In this document: positions 37,101 to 48,309 of the stretch, one piece after another | Layout of the letters: every line of letters begins with the position of its first letter | Numbering within the stretch: position 1 is the first letter of the stretch | From: Archegozetes longisetosus | Taxonomy: Eukaryota; Arthropoda; Arachnida; Sarcoptiformes; Trhypochthoniidae | Length of the DNA: 64,000 bases | NCBI GenBank assembly: GCA_018873245.2 | Contig: JAEMBT020000004.1 | Location: forward strand, 62,001 to 126,000 | Direction of reading: 5' to 3' | Made by a program: the position numbers and the translations under genes | The notes under the pieces: model-generated | What the model saw: the letters and a program-made list of their open reading frames with translations, nothing else | Told to the model about the DNA's origin: nothing | Database searches by the model: none

Positions 37101-40100
37101 GCAAAGACTTCAAGTGGAAAAGAACAACCATTAGCGTTGTCTCTCTTAATGTTATCGGTTTGTCATTTATTTCTATATATTGATCAATTTCGTCATTTTC
37201 GGTTAATATTGCCAAATGGCCTTTCACCTCATTCCATTGTCATTTTCGACTCATATAGACCCTCGATTCGAGTCTTGATATTTTGCTTTTCCTCAGAAAA
37301 GTTGTCAAAAGTGATTTAATTGAATTTTGGGTCAATCATTTTACAATGATTAAGTAGTTGGTTATATTTAAACTCTACAACTACACTGAGTATTTGTATG
37401 ACTTAATTCTAACCTGAATTTCTATCAGTAAAAGTTATAGTTGGTCTCTAAATCTTCTCTATTGATCTTTTTCTAAACTATTATTGTTTGTGTTACACCA
37501 CTTACAATAATATGTTCCAGTTTAAAGTGTTTCTATTTCATTACATGTGTTTTTAGTGCCACCAAAACAAGTCATTTTAAAAATGAAAAGTTATCAAAAT
37601 AGTCAGCAAATAGTATTAAATAACAGTGTTTCACTGGACGAGGGATCGTCGCTTACTTTGTTATGTCAATCGTATGGAGGTATTTCAATTATTCTAGTTC
37701 TTAAATATTGTCAATTGAAGACCTAAGTTTTTAGTAATTAATTAATTGAAAAATAGGTAAACCGCTGCCAATCATTTATTGGTATGAAAACGACGAACCA
37801 ATTAACAAACAACTCACTCATAATTACGTTAAGGATAACAATACAGTACAAAGTGAACTATATTTACAATACATAAATTCAAGTCATTTAAATTCCGTCC
37901 TTAAGTGCCAAACCAGTAATGATAATCAAACTTTTATTAGTTCATCGATAACTATTCATATAAATTGTGAGTAAATTCAATTAATTGGTATTTCCTATTA
38001 TATTTATTGAATAAGAGATTTTATTACATCTAGATAAAACAATCTATTAATATAATCAAATTACAGCGATGTGTGTGTGTGTGTCAGCTCTGTAACTGGG
38101 CAGTTATAATTGTACTGAGTTAATCACACCATATTGACACACGTCCCTTTAGAATAAGTGTTTAAAAACCTGCAGTTAGCGTATTTTGGCAACTCAAAGT
38201 GGTGGCCAATTAAACATTTCCGTTAGAGTGATTCAAGTTGACAGTAAAAACAGAAAGTCAATTTTCAATTCAAATCATTTAACAGCTAATAAAGTCGACA
38301 TAAGCACAGCGATAATTAAGATAGGAGACTAATTTTTGATATCAACTCATCTTCAAGCTTAACTTTAGGGTCATTCAAATAGTGTTGATCAGAGATCATT
38401 AATATATTTTGGCGTAATTGCACTCAGACCGAAACCATTTGAATAAGTAATTCTTAATTGCACTTTCACTGTTTTAATAGTTGAATAAACCGTGCAGTAT
38501 TGTATATATGGATAGCATCTGATTTTTTCAGTTTATATTTTGATATTTCATTTACTGGTATATTGCTAATAATCGAAATGTCAATTTTTTGTTAGTGCGT
38601 CCGACATCAGTGATGATTGTTTCGATTAACGATAACAAGACATTACTGTCAGGAGTGCGTACAACAGCTATTTGTCGATCATATGGGTCGCAACCGGTGG
38701 CCGTTCACTCCTGGTTCATATCATCAAGACCCATCACTCAAATAGAGTCAGTCAATCATATTGAATTACATTGAATTCTGTTTGCCAAACTGACCTGCTC
38801 TCAAAGTTTTATATAATTATAACCATTCAATCTATTTCACACTAAACTTTATTATTGGTATTTTCAATATCTGTTCAATATTTGAATAGTTTTATTAAAT
38901 TAAACAAGTCAATATATATTTCAATATACAGGGCTGACAATAAGTCACTTCATTTTTGAAAATTTTATTTCTCAGAAACTATAAGAGATAATCAAATGAA
39001 ACAAAAAGTAAACAAAAGAAGATATGTGGAGGTTTAATGTATTAAGTTTTCAAAGTGAGCACCACCTATAACAATGAGGTGGCGAAGACGAGTTTCAAAA
39101 TTGTGAATAGCGCGTTCCAGAATATCTGTTCCTATCGATTGGATCAAGACTCTGATGAGCTGCTCGATTTTAAAAATTTTACCTTTTCACTGTATGGATA
39201 CTTAGTGTCGAGTGAGGTCCAAATTCTGTGCGAAACACTCTTGCAGTTTGCGTTGGGTTTTGTCCATTTTGATGACAGAGTCGGACAATAGCCACTCCTC
39301 CGTCTTTTGTGTAATATCTCGTGAAGGACGGCATATTGTATTTGACAGGTATATGTAAACAAAAACTCTATCCCTCCTGATTCCCTCTATAATAATATAA
39401 TACAGTGAAAAGGTAAAATTTTTAAAATCGAGCAGCTCATCAGAGTCTTGATCCAATCGATAGGAACAGATATTCTGGAACGCGCTATTCACAATTTTGA
39501 AACTCATCTTCGCCACCTCATTGTTATAGGTGGTGCTCACTTTGAAGACTTAATACATTAAACCTCCACATATCTTCTTTTGTTTACTTTTTGTTTCATT
39601 TATATATATATATACACTCGATTACACGGCCAACTAGGACGGTTTAAATCTTAATAGCACTTGAACGGGTAATCCAATTTTCAAATGGTTTTCACTGAGT
39701 TGTGGCTGGATAATGTAGGAAATGTTTGATATACCATTCGTTAAAATATTCACCAGGCTTATAAAATAATGAAACAAAAATTAAAAAATCAAACATTAAT
39801 ATTATTGTAATTTTGAAACTTTTAATTTTATTAAAAATTAATAGTGTGTATGGCGGAGGCCATACACACTATTTTAAAACAAATTTAGTATACAATCAAT
39901 TGTTAACCGATTGTTTTCCAAACATAAACAAACAGAAAATATCCAAAAACTACTTTCAATTAGTCTATGCCATACACATATACCATTACTTCTAATGGAA
40001 AATTAAGTTTTTACTAGAATTGCTATAACTTTGCAACCCTTGTGAATATTTTAACGAAAAGTATATCAAACAATTTCAACATTATCCAGTTACAATTTAA

Positions 40101-43100
40101 TGAAAACCATTTTGAAATCCGATTATCCGTTCAAGAGCTATCAAGCTTTAAAGCGTCCTAGTTGGCCGTGTAATTAAGTGTATATATATTGAGCTGTATT
40201 TACGAAATGGTTGCTATGAGCTCTATTTTTATTACCCATTGGGTAATATATTACATATTCATTTGATTCCATTTGAATCGAGCGATCCTTAGCTTTTCTC
40301 AAGTAAGAAATTATTGGAAGTTTTAATTTCAAATATGTACTATCATTCCGATATTATTTTGTCGATCTTTAGAATAACGGACAAATCAATTTTCATATGA
40401 TTTGTTGCTTTTTTAATCAAATACAAATCGAATCTTCAATTTAATTATAAACAATAAACAAGGTTTGAATCACTTGACTATTTGTAGAAATTCATTTTAT
40501 TTTTCATTTCAAAAACTATTCAAATACCGCACGAGTCACAGAAGATTAGCATTCCAATGTGGACTAATGTTCGGTTTATGATTGAAATAGGCTTCAGTTT
40601 CGCAGAAGTCAGTTTAGCAGAATGTCATTTTAAGTAGTCCTTTTAGCCCAAAAGTTTAATTTTCCTTTTTTCCTATTCTCAGTTTAGATTTTAAAAAAAA
40701 CCTCTCTATTTCTCAGTCATTATGAGGGGTTCCAGTTTTAAGAATTTTCTTAACATTTAATGTTCTAAGCAATAATACTTCATTACTAATAAATTTATAA
40801 TAAATTCTAAAACTTTATTATACGATATACCATAAATAGGTGGTGCTAAGTCAAGTTAGTAAATATAAAATTTTTATACAACTACTCAGAAATGTACGAC
40901 TGAATATTTTTCATAGCTCTACTAATAATAAATTAAAAGTTATATTTTTTAAAATTTCAAAATTGAGCCCATATATTTATCGAAATTAGTCTAGGGAATC
41001 TAGCATTTAATCAGATATTTTTGGTCCTACTATTTTCTTGGTGCTTAAGCTTTAGTTCAAATCCGTTGATCACTATCGATTTTTTATCTTGCTTGATAAA
41101 TATGAATCAGTAAACAAAATTTAAAGTTTAGAGGTAAAGAAATCAGTCGCAAAATAGATTTTAACTTGTTCCGGCTAAGCTGACTTGCTAAAATGCCATT
41201 TTGCTAAACTGACTCATGCGAAGCTGACACCAATCTTCAGTATTAATGGAAAAATTCAGAAAAATTTTGTGCTAAACCCAATATTCTCTTTGCCTAAACT
41301 AACTTAACAAATTATGCTAACAATATAATTAATTAGGATTAGGCTCGGTTAAGTTAGGTTAAGTTAAGGCAATGCTAGGCATAGAACAACGTTGTGGTAA
41401 CCACATTTGTTTGTTATAACCAAACCATACATCAACCATAACCACCAAACCAACTGTAACCAGAATGTCAATCAAATTCTAATGGTTAGCTCATACTAGG
41501 GCTCAAATGACTGGTTTGAGTAAATAACTAATTGAATAAAGGGCATACTTTGATCGAGTAGATCTTTTGGCTCAAATTGTGGTACCATCTGCTACTCATG
41601 TTTATTGTTGAACACTAACTAATTTTGATCAATTTCTAACTTAGTAGCAATTTTTTTCCTCTAAAATACAATTACTTTTCGATAATTTTTCCGAATGGCA
41701 TAAGACATTGTGAAAATCTGATTTTTATCATTTCTAAAGAACATATTGGAGCAGAAGTTAATATTTTAGTTGATTATTTGACATTCTTTCATTTATAGTG
41801 ATACAATCATATCAGATGCAAAAGTCGGAAAAATAACTCAAAGTGTGGCCACTTTTGTACCAACTCCTGAAGACAATGGATCGCATCTAATTTGCAGAGC
41901 GGAAAATACATTATTGCATAACAGCGGTATTGAAGACAGAAAAATATTAGAAGTTAGATGTGAGTAAATGCGTTCATTGCACTCACTCTTGCGTATGATT
42001 TACCACAAAATCTGCTTCATTTTTGCTTTCTTCTTAGACTTTGTGACATTTGCTACAGTTATATAGTTTAGAATAATTGTTGGCTTTTCCAGCATTAATC
42101 ATTAATTAAGCTTAATTGTCTATCAATAGAGTTATAGAATCAAAAGAACAAAGCAAGCTCACAAACCAATAAAAATTTTGTCTGACATTTCTAAAAGATT
42201 AAATGACATTTGCAAAAAGTCGTTTAGTCGAAGTCAGAGTTTATTTCAATTAGTTTAATATCCAAAATTTCACATTAATATGCATTCATTTGAATCGACT
42301 AGTTACTATGTTTGAATTTATTTTCAAAATGGCAACTAAAAGATGAAAATTTTGTAAAACATAATCGGTTATGTGTTATACTAGTGTTTATCTCGACTTT
42401 TGTCAACAACATTTTTCATGAAACTCAAAGTTTTCTGATAAGGCTTAAAAATGATGCAAAAGTGTGAATAGAAGCAAATTCTGTTGTGTTAGATTCATTT
42501 TCATATATTTATCATTCATTTATTACTAAATGTACATATCAGTCGCACCAAAGGTAACCCTAACTCAGTCGGGAAATGGTATCAATGGTGGTACTTCTTA
42601 TCTGATCCGCGGAAATGATCTTCGCCTGCATTGTAATATCAGTGCTAACCCATCCTATAATAGACTTGTTTGGCGGCATAATTCAAACCAATTGTATTAT
42701 GATCTGGAAAAAGGTATAAAATATTCAATTACCATGAGCATCAATTTAGATATGTTTGACTTAATTTATTAAATTTGAACAAAATTAAGTAAAGTAGTTC
42801 CGTACTGTTGTGCGTTTAATTAATTGTAAATAATTGATCGGCAAAAGTACACTAGTTCTTATGGTAGTTTATATCAGCTCAAACTATCAAACTGAAACAT
42901 ATTTTAGTGAAAATTATTTAATAAAGCTGTTATTTCGAATAATTGATCATGACATAATACATGATCATCAATCTTATTTATTAACAAAAAAATACAATAA
43001 AAGCAATCATAAACAGACCTAAACCTGACTCGACTGTTGTTCGCGAAGCTTTAGGAACTAATGAGAAAATATGATTCCGCTATAAAAACGTAGTTGTTTC

Positions 43101-46100
43101 CATCTATTTTGTTTTCACTTGTTTTATCTTCTATTATTTTTTGTCTTATCTCATTTAAACTCGAAGGTATTGTCAGCGTTAACACAACACTTATAGTGAA
43201 GAATGTAAGCAAAGAATGGATCGGTTTATATCAATGTGTGGCATATAATACAGAAGGAAGCGGTTTCAGTAATTTACTCGAAATACACGTGTTTTGTAAG
43301 CATTATTCGATTCAATTTCTAATTGTTCTCAAATCAGTACTGATTTTGCGCAGTCAACAAATCACAGAGCGATCAACTTATCGTTTCCGCCCGAAAATGT
43401 TTAATAACTTTTTAATCTCAAAAGTATAATGGAAAATTTTGATTTCAATATGACTCATTTATTGGCAAATAAATTTGAATCATTAAAACTTGCATATATT
43501 ATTCAAAATTTTAAAAATATAACCAAACATGTCGTTAACCATAAAACAGTGTGATTTTGTTATCAAAAATTATTTTATCGGTTGCCACTACAGTCATCCT
43601 ATTTGACAGGTCCCGACTTTTTTATGGAGGAATTTGAAGAATGATGTTCATATTCTTAGTCCGAAAAATATTAATGAATTAAAATTAAGCATTACTAATG
43701 AAATTAAGTCACTGAAACTCTTAAAGAAGCCTCCGAAATGGTGCGTCGTGTTCAGTTGTGTTATGTTATGAATGATGGACACTTCCAACACTTATTATGA
43801 TTTAACTTAATTTGTCAATAAATGAAACATATTCAGACCAAATTCTAACATTACAGTATATCTTTGAAAATTAAGAAGTTATTAAAGAATTTTAGGCGGA
43901 AACGATGAACTGATCGCTCCGTACAACTTCGATGTGATTTGTTATTTATAACAATTTCAAACTTTGAATTATTTAATGTTTTAAGCTAGAGCTTTTTCGG
44001 TACTGTAAAGTTTTTAACAATTCAATCACAATTATTGAAATAAATTCAACTACTAGATCCACCGAAATGTTTGAGTCCGACCCAAACAATCCCAGCCAAT
44101 ATTGGTCGAACAATTCTTTTGATATGTGATGTAGACTCGAATCTATCGAATGTAACTTTTTTCTGGTTTTCAAAACATATTGACGAGTCAGAAATTAAAA
44201 TAGTCAACAAAGGACTGAAAAGTAAGCTAATTATAAATCCGAAGAGTAAAAAAGATTTTGGTCAATATTCCTGTTGGGCAAAGAACTTAGCCGGAAATCA
44301 AGTTGATCCGTGCCTTTTCAATGTTTATGGTAAGATTTAGTTTAGTACTGATACTTCTGTCATATTTTCATACAATATTACAGAATACAGACTAAAGGCT
44401 GATCAGTTTTTGCTAAAAAGATCATTTATCTAAAGAGTATCAGTTAAGTGCTATGAACTTTCGAACATTCATTTATCGAATACTTAGTTATTCAATGCTC
44501 TCAAATGATTCGTATAATCGCGAAGATTGATGTGATGATGATATCAGACTCGGATTCCGCTGTTTCAATACTTATAGATAAATGTATTTCTATGAAAGAA
44601 TATATTGGAAGCCAATCCCATGAAATAGGGTTCATTTTTTAGGTAATTCAATTCTTTTATATTGATTAGTTTTCTGGTTCAGTCATTTTTTGCCTAAAAT
44701 GATTCAAGTCAAAAAAGAAGACAATTCACTCGACCACTTCTTAACACTTATTCATATTTTTAATTTGAACTCAAATTTAAAGACTTATTGAAACAATGTT
44801 TTGGGCACATATTTCAGTTATTCCGAGCTCCATTTTAAACAAGTCAAATATCTGAACCAAAGTAGCAATGAATCGAAATGAATGCAAACAAGGAATGAAT
44901 GAACGAATTGATAACATTGAATACTCAATTTATGAGATTCTGTCTATAGCTGAGTTGGTGAGCTTAATCAAAAGTGTGTTCACTTACCATGAAATGTATT
45001 GCATATCTATGATGAACAGCATAACGACCACTTTTCTACTGCATAAGCAAATTGCAATTTTAGAAAACTTTACATACTATGCTCTGAACTATTAGAGAGT
45101 AGCATCTTCAGCATAGAAACAAAATTTTCCTCTTTAAGATAGTTTACTAGCTGTTAGAGCAATCAAACATTTTCCTAACCTTTCTTAAGTCGTGATTTTC
45201 AATTAGATAAATGAAGCTATTTTAGCAAAAGCTCGTGTTAACAATTGATTTGAAATAAAATCAATCCGAATACTTTTGACGATGTTTTATCTTTACTCAC
45301 AGAAAACAAGCATAAACAACAGCTTATTTGCGAAACTAATATATCATTAATAAGGTTACGCGTAGAGTGCTTCAAGGAACAAGTGTCACCACAACATGAT
45401 AAACAAGTTCTTTACAGTCTTAAGATTTATTATGATAGCACTGTTCTTAAGAATATCACTTCAATTGAACCTATTTTTGATGTCAATTTAAATGAACTTT
45501 ATTTTGAAAATAACTCGACTACTTATCAAATGATAATCTATTCGTCGATCGATGGAATAGTTGTGAGTGATGTCGATATCATGTTTAATATCCCCGATCA
45601 TAGGAGTGATACTTATAATAATAGCAAGCGATCGATTGCTGTCTCACATTTGAATAGTGTTGGAGATGGTTATAATAATAAACATGAATTTGTTTGCCGT
45701 GTTTGGATTGCGCTCACGATTGCAATCGCATGTTCGGTTGCGCTCATTATTACAATTTTTATTATATTAAAAGTTTGTGTTATTTGGAAGTCAGTTAAAA
45801 AAAGAAAATTGCAAAGAAGAGAGAGGTCAGTCAATCACTTCTTTATACCACTAGAAAAATAGTACTCAATTCTTTTACACAAGTCTTTACTCTTAATGTT
45901 GACATTAGATTAGGAAAAAATGTGTTCAAACGTTAGATCAAAAGAACTGATAACTAAATTGAAAAACTTTGCAATAACTCTATAATTGTATTGATAAAGA
46001 GCATTGAGAAGAAGTTGAAACTATTCACTATACCAGTATATACCACAAGTCGTGGTTTGATTTTTGTTGTTAAAAAATAACAAAAGTTTTTCAATTTAAT

Positions 46101-46505
46101 TACGTGTTGAATCAATTGAATTATTTATAAGTTTAAACAAGTTTAATGTGCTTTTGCGAACTAATTATTTTCTTTATGACTTTTTTATTTAATGACAGAA
46201 TTGTCTCGGGCCTGACAAAGCAGTCAGAATCGAGGAGACACTCCATATCTACTGTCGAGCATTTAGTGCTAAGTCCAGATGTGATTCCGAGTCAATCTAT
46301 AAATACTAATGACGTCAGTAATGATATGTGCAATCGATTTATAAAGGATTCGTTGACATATCAGAATAAAAATGATATAAGTACGAGACTTGAACACAAT
46401 GAGACCCGCAATCAATTGCAGAATAAAATCAATAGAGTGACAGTTCTGTCCGATTTTCACGCAAATGTCATCGATTGGGACTCAATCCAAGTAAATGATA
46501 CCTAA
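31162..46505 (+). CDS. side-like: Sidestep-family immunoglobulin cell-surface receptor (complete, 11 exons)
   Basis: Sidestep proteins are single-pass guidance and recognition receptors (partners of Beaten path proteins in fly) acting on the surface of neurons, muscle and other cells. Exons, with phases that all match: 31162-31231, 36810-37157, 37557-37679, 37757-37966, 38596-38746, 41799-41959, 42543-42713, 43167-43295, 44057-44329, 45303-45825, 46199-46505. They sum to 2466 bases, an 821-residue product. Exon 1 is a signal peptide (MSYIFESCLIHLFLLLIIRN). Ig1 has SLPCHL, the family pattern ILWYRGEDISGQPIYSVDAR, and DDGQYWC. Ig2 has TLLCQSYGGKPLPIIYWYE, then LKC. Ig3 has AICRSYG and GSHLICRAEN. 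Ig4 has RLHCN and GLYQCVAYN. Ig5 has LLICDV and FGQYSCWAKN. Next come an FN3-like domain, a membrane span at about residues 679-707 (WIALTIAIACSVALIITIF), a KKRK stop-transfer and a tail of about 110 residues. Introns 1 and 5 are large and full of transposons. A poly(A) signal lies at 46535-46540. Exon 1 is joined by phase and position only. Confidence 0.88.
31702..32297. mobile_element. hAT-like non-autonomous element, copy 2 (inverted relative to copy 1)
   Basis: This is a reverse-complement copy of 12664-14625 without the 1.35-kb internal insertion. It keeps the (GT)n tract in complement (CACACACACGCACACACA at about 31856), the long shared core, and the GC hairpin GGGGGCCCGGCCCCC at 32268-32282. 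One end reads CAGCCGTAACCAGGCTTTTG, the other on the complement CAATCGCAACCAGC. The high identity over nearly 570 bases suggests both copies are fairly recent. Confidence 0.8.
32341..32611. mobile_element. 271-bp MITE with TGTACAGTTGCCGAAA ends
   Basis: TGTACAGTTGCCGAAA at 32341-32356 is repeated exactly on the complement at 32596-32611. Inside, AAACAAACTTTATAT and its approximate complement (about 32410 and 32540) continue the inverted repeat. The minus-strand frame at 32388-32642 is a by-product of this structure. Confidence 0.8.
32985..33112. mobile_element. 128-bp hairpin MITE with a 6-bp target duplication
   Basis: The arms of about 50 bases are inverted copies (CTCGACTCAAGTTAGACTTG and complement). 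GATAAT flanks both sides (32979-32984 and 33113-33118) as a direct repeat, giving clear insertion boundaries. Confidence 0.85.
33661..34820. mobile_element. Fold-back element in receptor intron 1, split by a hAT copy
   Basis: The left arm (33661-33766, resuming at 34434) is the inverted copy of 34610-34820. Shared words include GTGCCATAGATTTGACC, CGTTTTACATGC and AGATAGTTCAAC, and the arms close at GACAGTGT-type words near 34475 and 34640. Removing the inserted 659-bp hAT element restores a continuous left arm. Confidence 0.75.
33767..34425 (-). mobile_element. Degenerate hAT element with 8-bp target duplication
   Basis: The ends are TAAGAACCGG and CCGGTTCTTA, a perfect 10-base inverted repeat. 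GTCATCAT is directly repeated outside (33759-33766 and 34426-34433), the 8-bp duplication expected of hAT transposition. On the minus strand about 34048-33920 encodes VNVERSFARFKRIQEIRPNI and then TVSNMEMLNIIEYN, matching the C-terminal hAT dimerisation region (conserved ERSFS..K-x-I/L). Only this piece of transposase is left, so the copy cannot move on its own. Confidence 0.88.
34830..36800. other. Remaining part of receptor intron 1
   Basis: Low-GC intron sequence in which I see no exon, repeat or regulatory element that can be supported. Confidence 0.5.
38071..38084. repeat. Short (GT)n tract in receptor intron 4
   Basis: Seven GT units; a minor microsatellite. Confidence 0.9.
39202..39312 (-). 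pseudogene. Transposase N-terminal (helix-turn-helix-like) fragment
   Basis: The minus strand across the centre of the fold-back reads DITQKTEEWLLSDSVIKMDK and then TQRKLQECFAQNLDLTRH. This resembles the first helix-turn-helix of mariner-type transposases (pattern ...S-x-x-x-x-QR-x-F). It is joined abruptly to the C-terminal arm, showing an internal deletion of the catalytic core. The family assignment is tentative. Confidence 0.4.
39409..39561 (+). pseudogene. Mariner-like transposase C-terminal fragment
   Basis: The plus frame carries IEQLIRVLIQSIGTDILERA, then IHNFETHLRHLIVIGGAHFE and a stop shortly after. The final R-x-x-x-C/L-I-x-x-G-G-x-HFE pattern is the usual C-terminus of mariner-type transposases. 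A mirror copy exists on the minus strand of the left arm (about 39035-39187). No catalytic DDE segment remains. Confidence 0.6.
39599..40190. mobile_element. Fold-back MITE with TTACACGGCCAACTAGGACG ends
   Basis: The left end ATTACACGGCCAACTAGGAC (39621) is matched on the complement by the right end at 40154-40174. Inverted similarity extends about 140 bases inward and about 20 bases outward into the TATATATACACT stretches on both sides. At its middle lies a separate perfect 14-base hairpin, ATAGTGTGTATGGC with its complement around GGAG (39841-39872). The 60-codon frame at 39813-39995 has no family resemblance. It abuts, and seems to truncate, the mariner-like fold-back on its left. Confidence 0.75.
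40592..41230. mobile_element. Element with ends built from GTCAGTTTAGCA words (receptor intron 5)
   Basis: Left: TTCAGTTTCGCAGAAGTCAG, then TTTAGCAGAATGTCATTTTA. Right, on the complement: GTCAGCTTCGCATGAGTCAG, then TTTAGCAAAATGGCATTTTA, and further GTCAGCTTAGCC words. About 45 bases match inverted. The interior of about 550 bases holds no coding sequence. It shares its word-repeat grammar with 14878-15530 and 21509-21905. Confidence 0.7.
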
Positions 46506-46509
46506 GAAT

Positions 46510-47530
46510 GAATTATCGTGAAACACATCATCAAAATAAAGCATCAACTGATCTAATCATTTATGGAACAATGTGTCTTATCTCTACGATATTATAATAG
46601 TATATAGTTATTTGTGAAAAGGCGTCTGACAGGAGGGTTAACTAAACATAAACAATAAATAGTATCTATTTTCAATCAATTCTTATGACCCAAAGCTAAG
46701 CAAAGAAAGACAAACATTTTTACAATCGAATTAATAAACTCAAACTTTTTTGTCATTCCATATAAAACATTTGGTTTGGTAAAAGGGCACAACGAATAAA
46801 TTGTTTACATTTGTTTGAGTTTCTGCTAAATCAAATTTAGGTTAGAAATGATTGAAAAGTAAACTCTATATATTTCAGATAAAGACAAGTTCAAATGTTC
46901 ATCTCAAATATAAGAATGAAAAATTGATTTGATTATAAGTAATAAATATTGACTTGAATAAAGAAAATTGTTGACCGACTGAATGACAAAAATAAACTGT
47001 ATTTTGTTTTGAGTCAAAGCGTGATCGTGTGAAAGTGAATCAAAATTGTCGTCACAATTGAATATCTGTGATCTGTGCCAATTTTTAAACCCATTTGAAA
47101 AAGCAATTTTTACACAAAATAAGCTATTCTTCTAATTAATTGTAATCATTTGCTATGTTTTGTTTGAAATAAGATTAAATCAACTTAATATGATATTGTT
47201 TGTTGTGCAGCACATTTTTGCTTTAAATTGATTTTGGCTGCACTGTTGACAGATACACTGAAAACATGCAATGTCCTCTCAAATGCTCTCAGCAGTGTTC
47301 TATGCGCTATTTTATGTGCTCCTTTATTTTGAGGTCTGCACTGGCACTTCATTCGTTCCGGCACATTATCATTATTTTCATATTTTCAGCAAAATTCAAT
47401 CATAGCTATTATGAGCGTAAGAGAAAATGATTATTAGGAATTTAGAACTACATGTCGGCTAATTAAAAATCATTGTGTGAACAATCATTTCATATCCTAA
47501 TGGAAACAGTTCCAAAATTATTCCATTTAT
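46510..47530. other. Intergenic stretch between receptor gene and next element
   Basis: Begins with the receptor 3' UTR (AATAAA at 46535-46540), then low-GC sequence without supported features. Confidence 0.5.
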
Positions 47531-47536
47531 CGAATC

Positions 47537-48305
47537 GGGTAAATCCGAGCTAATGGGTCTAAGGGTGTTCTCGACCCCCCACCTCCAAGTGTAATACATC
47601 ATTGGATTCAGTTAGTCGAGCTGAACATTTTGATACCACACTTGACTACTTCCAACCCGAACCTGACCACTTCTGGCCACCGAGACCTAACCCCTCGAAA
47701 ATGGGTAAACCTGGCTTTACCATGTTGTAACCCAAGCCAAACCTGATTTAAACCAAGGTATAAAAGGTTAGGTCGCTTTGCAATCTAACTTATTCTCCCT
47801 TAGTTTATATCAGGCTCGTTTGGGTTACGACTCGAGAATCCAGCAGCGCAATTCTGGTACGAATCCTAAACTCAATCATTATTTAATTATAAGATCGATC
47901 ACTACTTGTCTTTAAATTAAACCTTGATCTTCAATTAACGAGCACTTTGGGAATCGATCATTACTTAAAATCGTACTAAACTTGATCTTAAACTTAAAGA
48001 TTGCTTCGAGAATAGCCCCCCAGGTTTATTACTAAACCAAACAATGATGGATATCTCGAGAACTACTTGAGATAATTGATCAAGTGAGGTATCAAATGCT
48101 CAGTTCGATGTCCTGAGTCCAATGATATATCACTTGGCGGGGTCAGCCACTCCCGTCGGGAGTTGTCCAGAAGTGGTCAGGTTCAGGTCAGAAGTGGTTA
48201 AGTGTGATATTAAAATGTTCAGCTTGACGAACTGAATCCAATGATATATCACACTTGGGGGTGGGAAGTCGGGAACCCCTTTAGACCCATTAGCCGGATT
48301 CACCC
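47537..48305. mobile_element. 769-bp inverted-repeat element, family copy 1
   Basis: The ends are long inverted copies of about 130 bases: left GGGTAAATCCGAGCTAATGG, right on the complement GGGTGAATCCGGCTAATGGG. Both are followed by GTCTAA(A)GGG-type sequence, a TATCA/TGTAATACATCATTGGATTCAG region and GACCACTTCTG words. Flanks ATCGAATC and ATCGATC may be a degenerate target duplication. It is more GC-rich than its surroundings and has no ORF. A truncated inverted copy lies at 61895-62370. Confidence 0.8.
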
Positions 48306-48309
48306 ATCG

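Larger units (their letters stand above)
38932..39602. mobile_element. Head-to-head Tc1/mariner-like fold-back in receptor intron 5
   Basis: The left arm 38994-39195 and right arm 39401-39602 are about 200-base inverted copies with very few differences. The right arm on the plus strand (39409-39561) and the left arm on the minus strand both encode a transposase C-terminus. The roughly 205-base centre encodes, on the minus strand, a separate transposase-like N-terminal segment. The left end continues outward to about 38932 (CAGGGCTGACAATAAGTCAC); the right end is cut off at 39602 where the next element begins. Confidence 0.75.

Noticed and set aside
39055-39291. 78-codon plus-strand frame and its twin on the other strand
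   Set aside because: It is the antisense shadow of the duplicated transposase C-terminus in the fold-back arms.
41320-41480. GGTTAAGTTAGGTTAAGTTA stretch as interstitial telomeric DNA
   Set aside because: Units are irregular and not a clean TTAGG array; more likely simple sequence.
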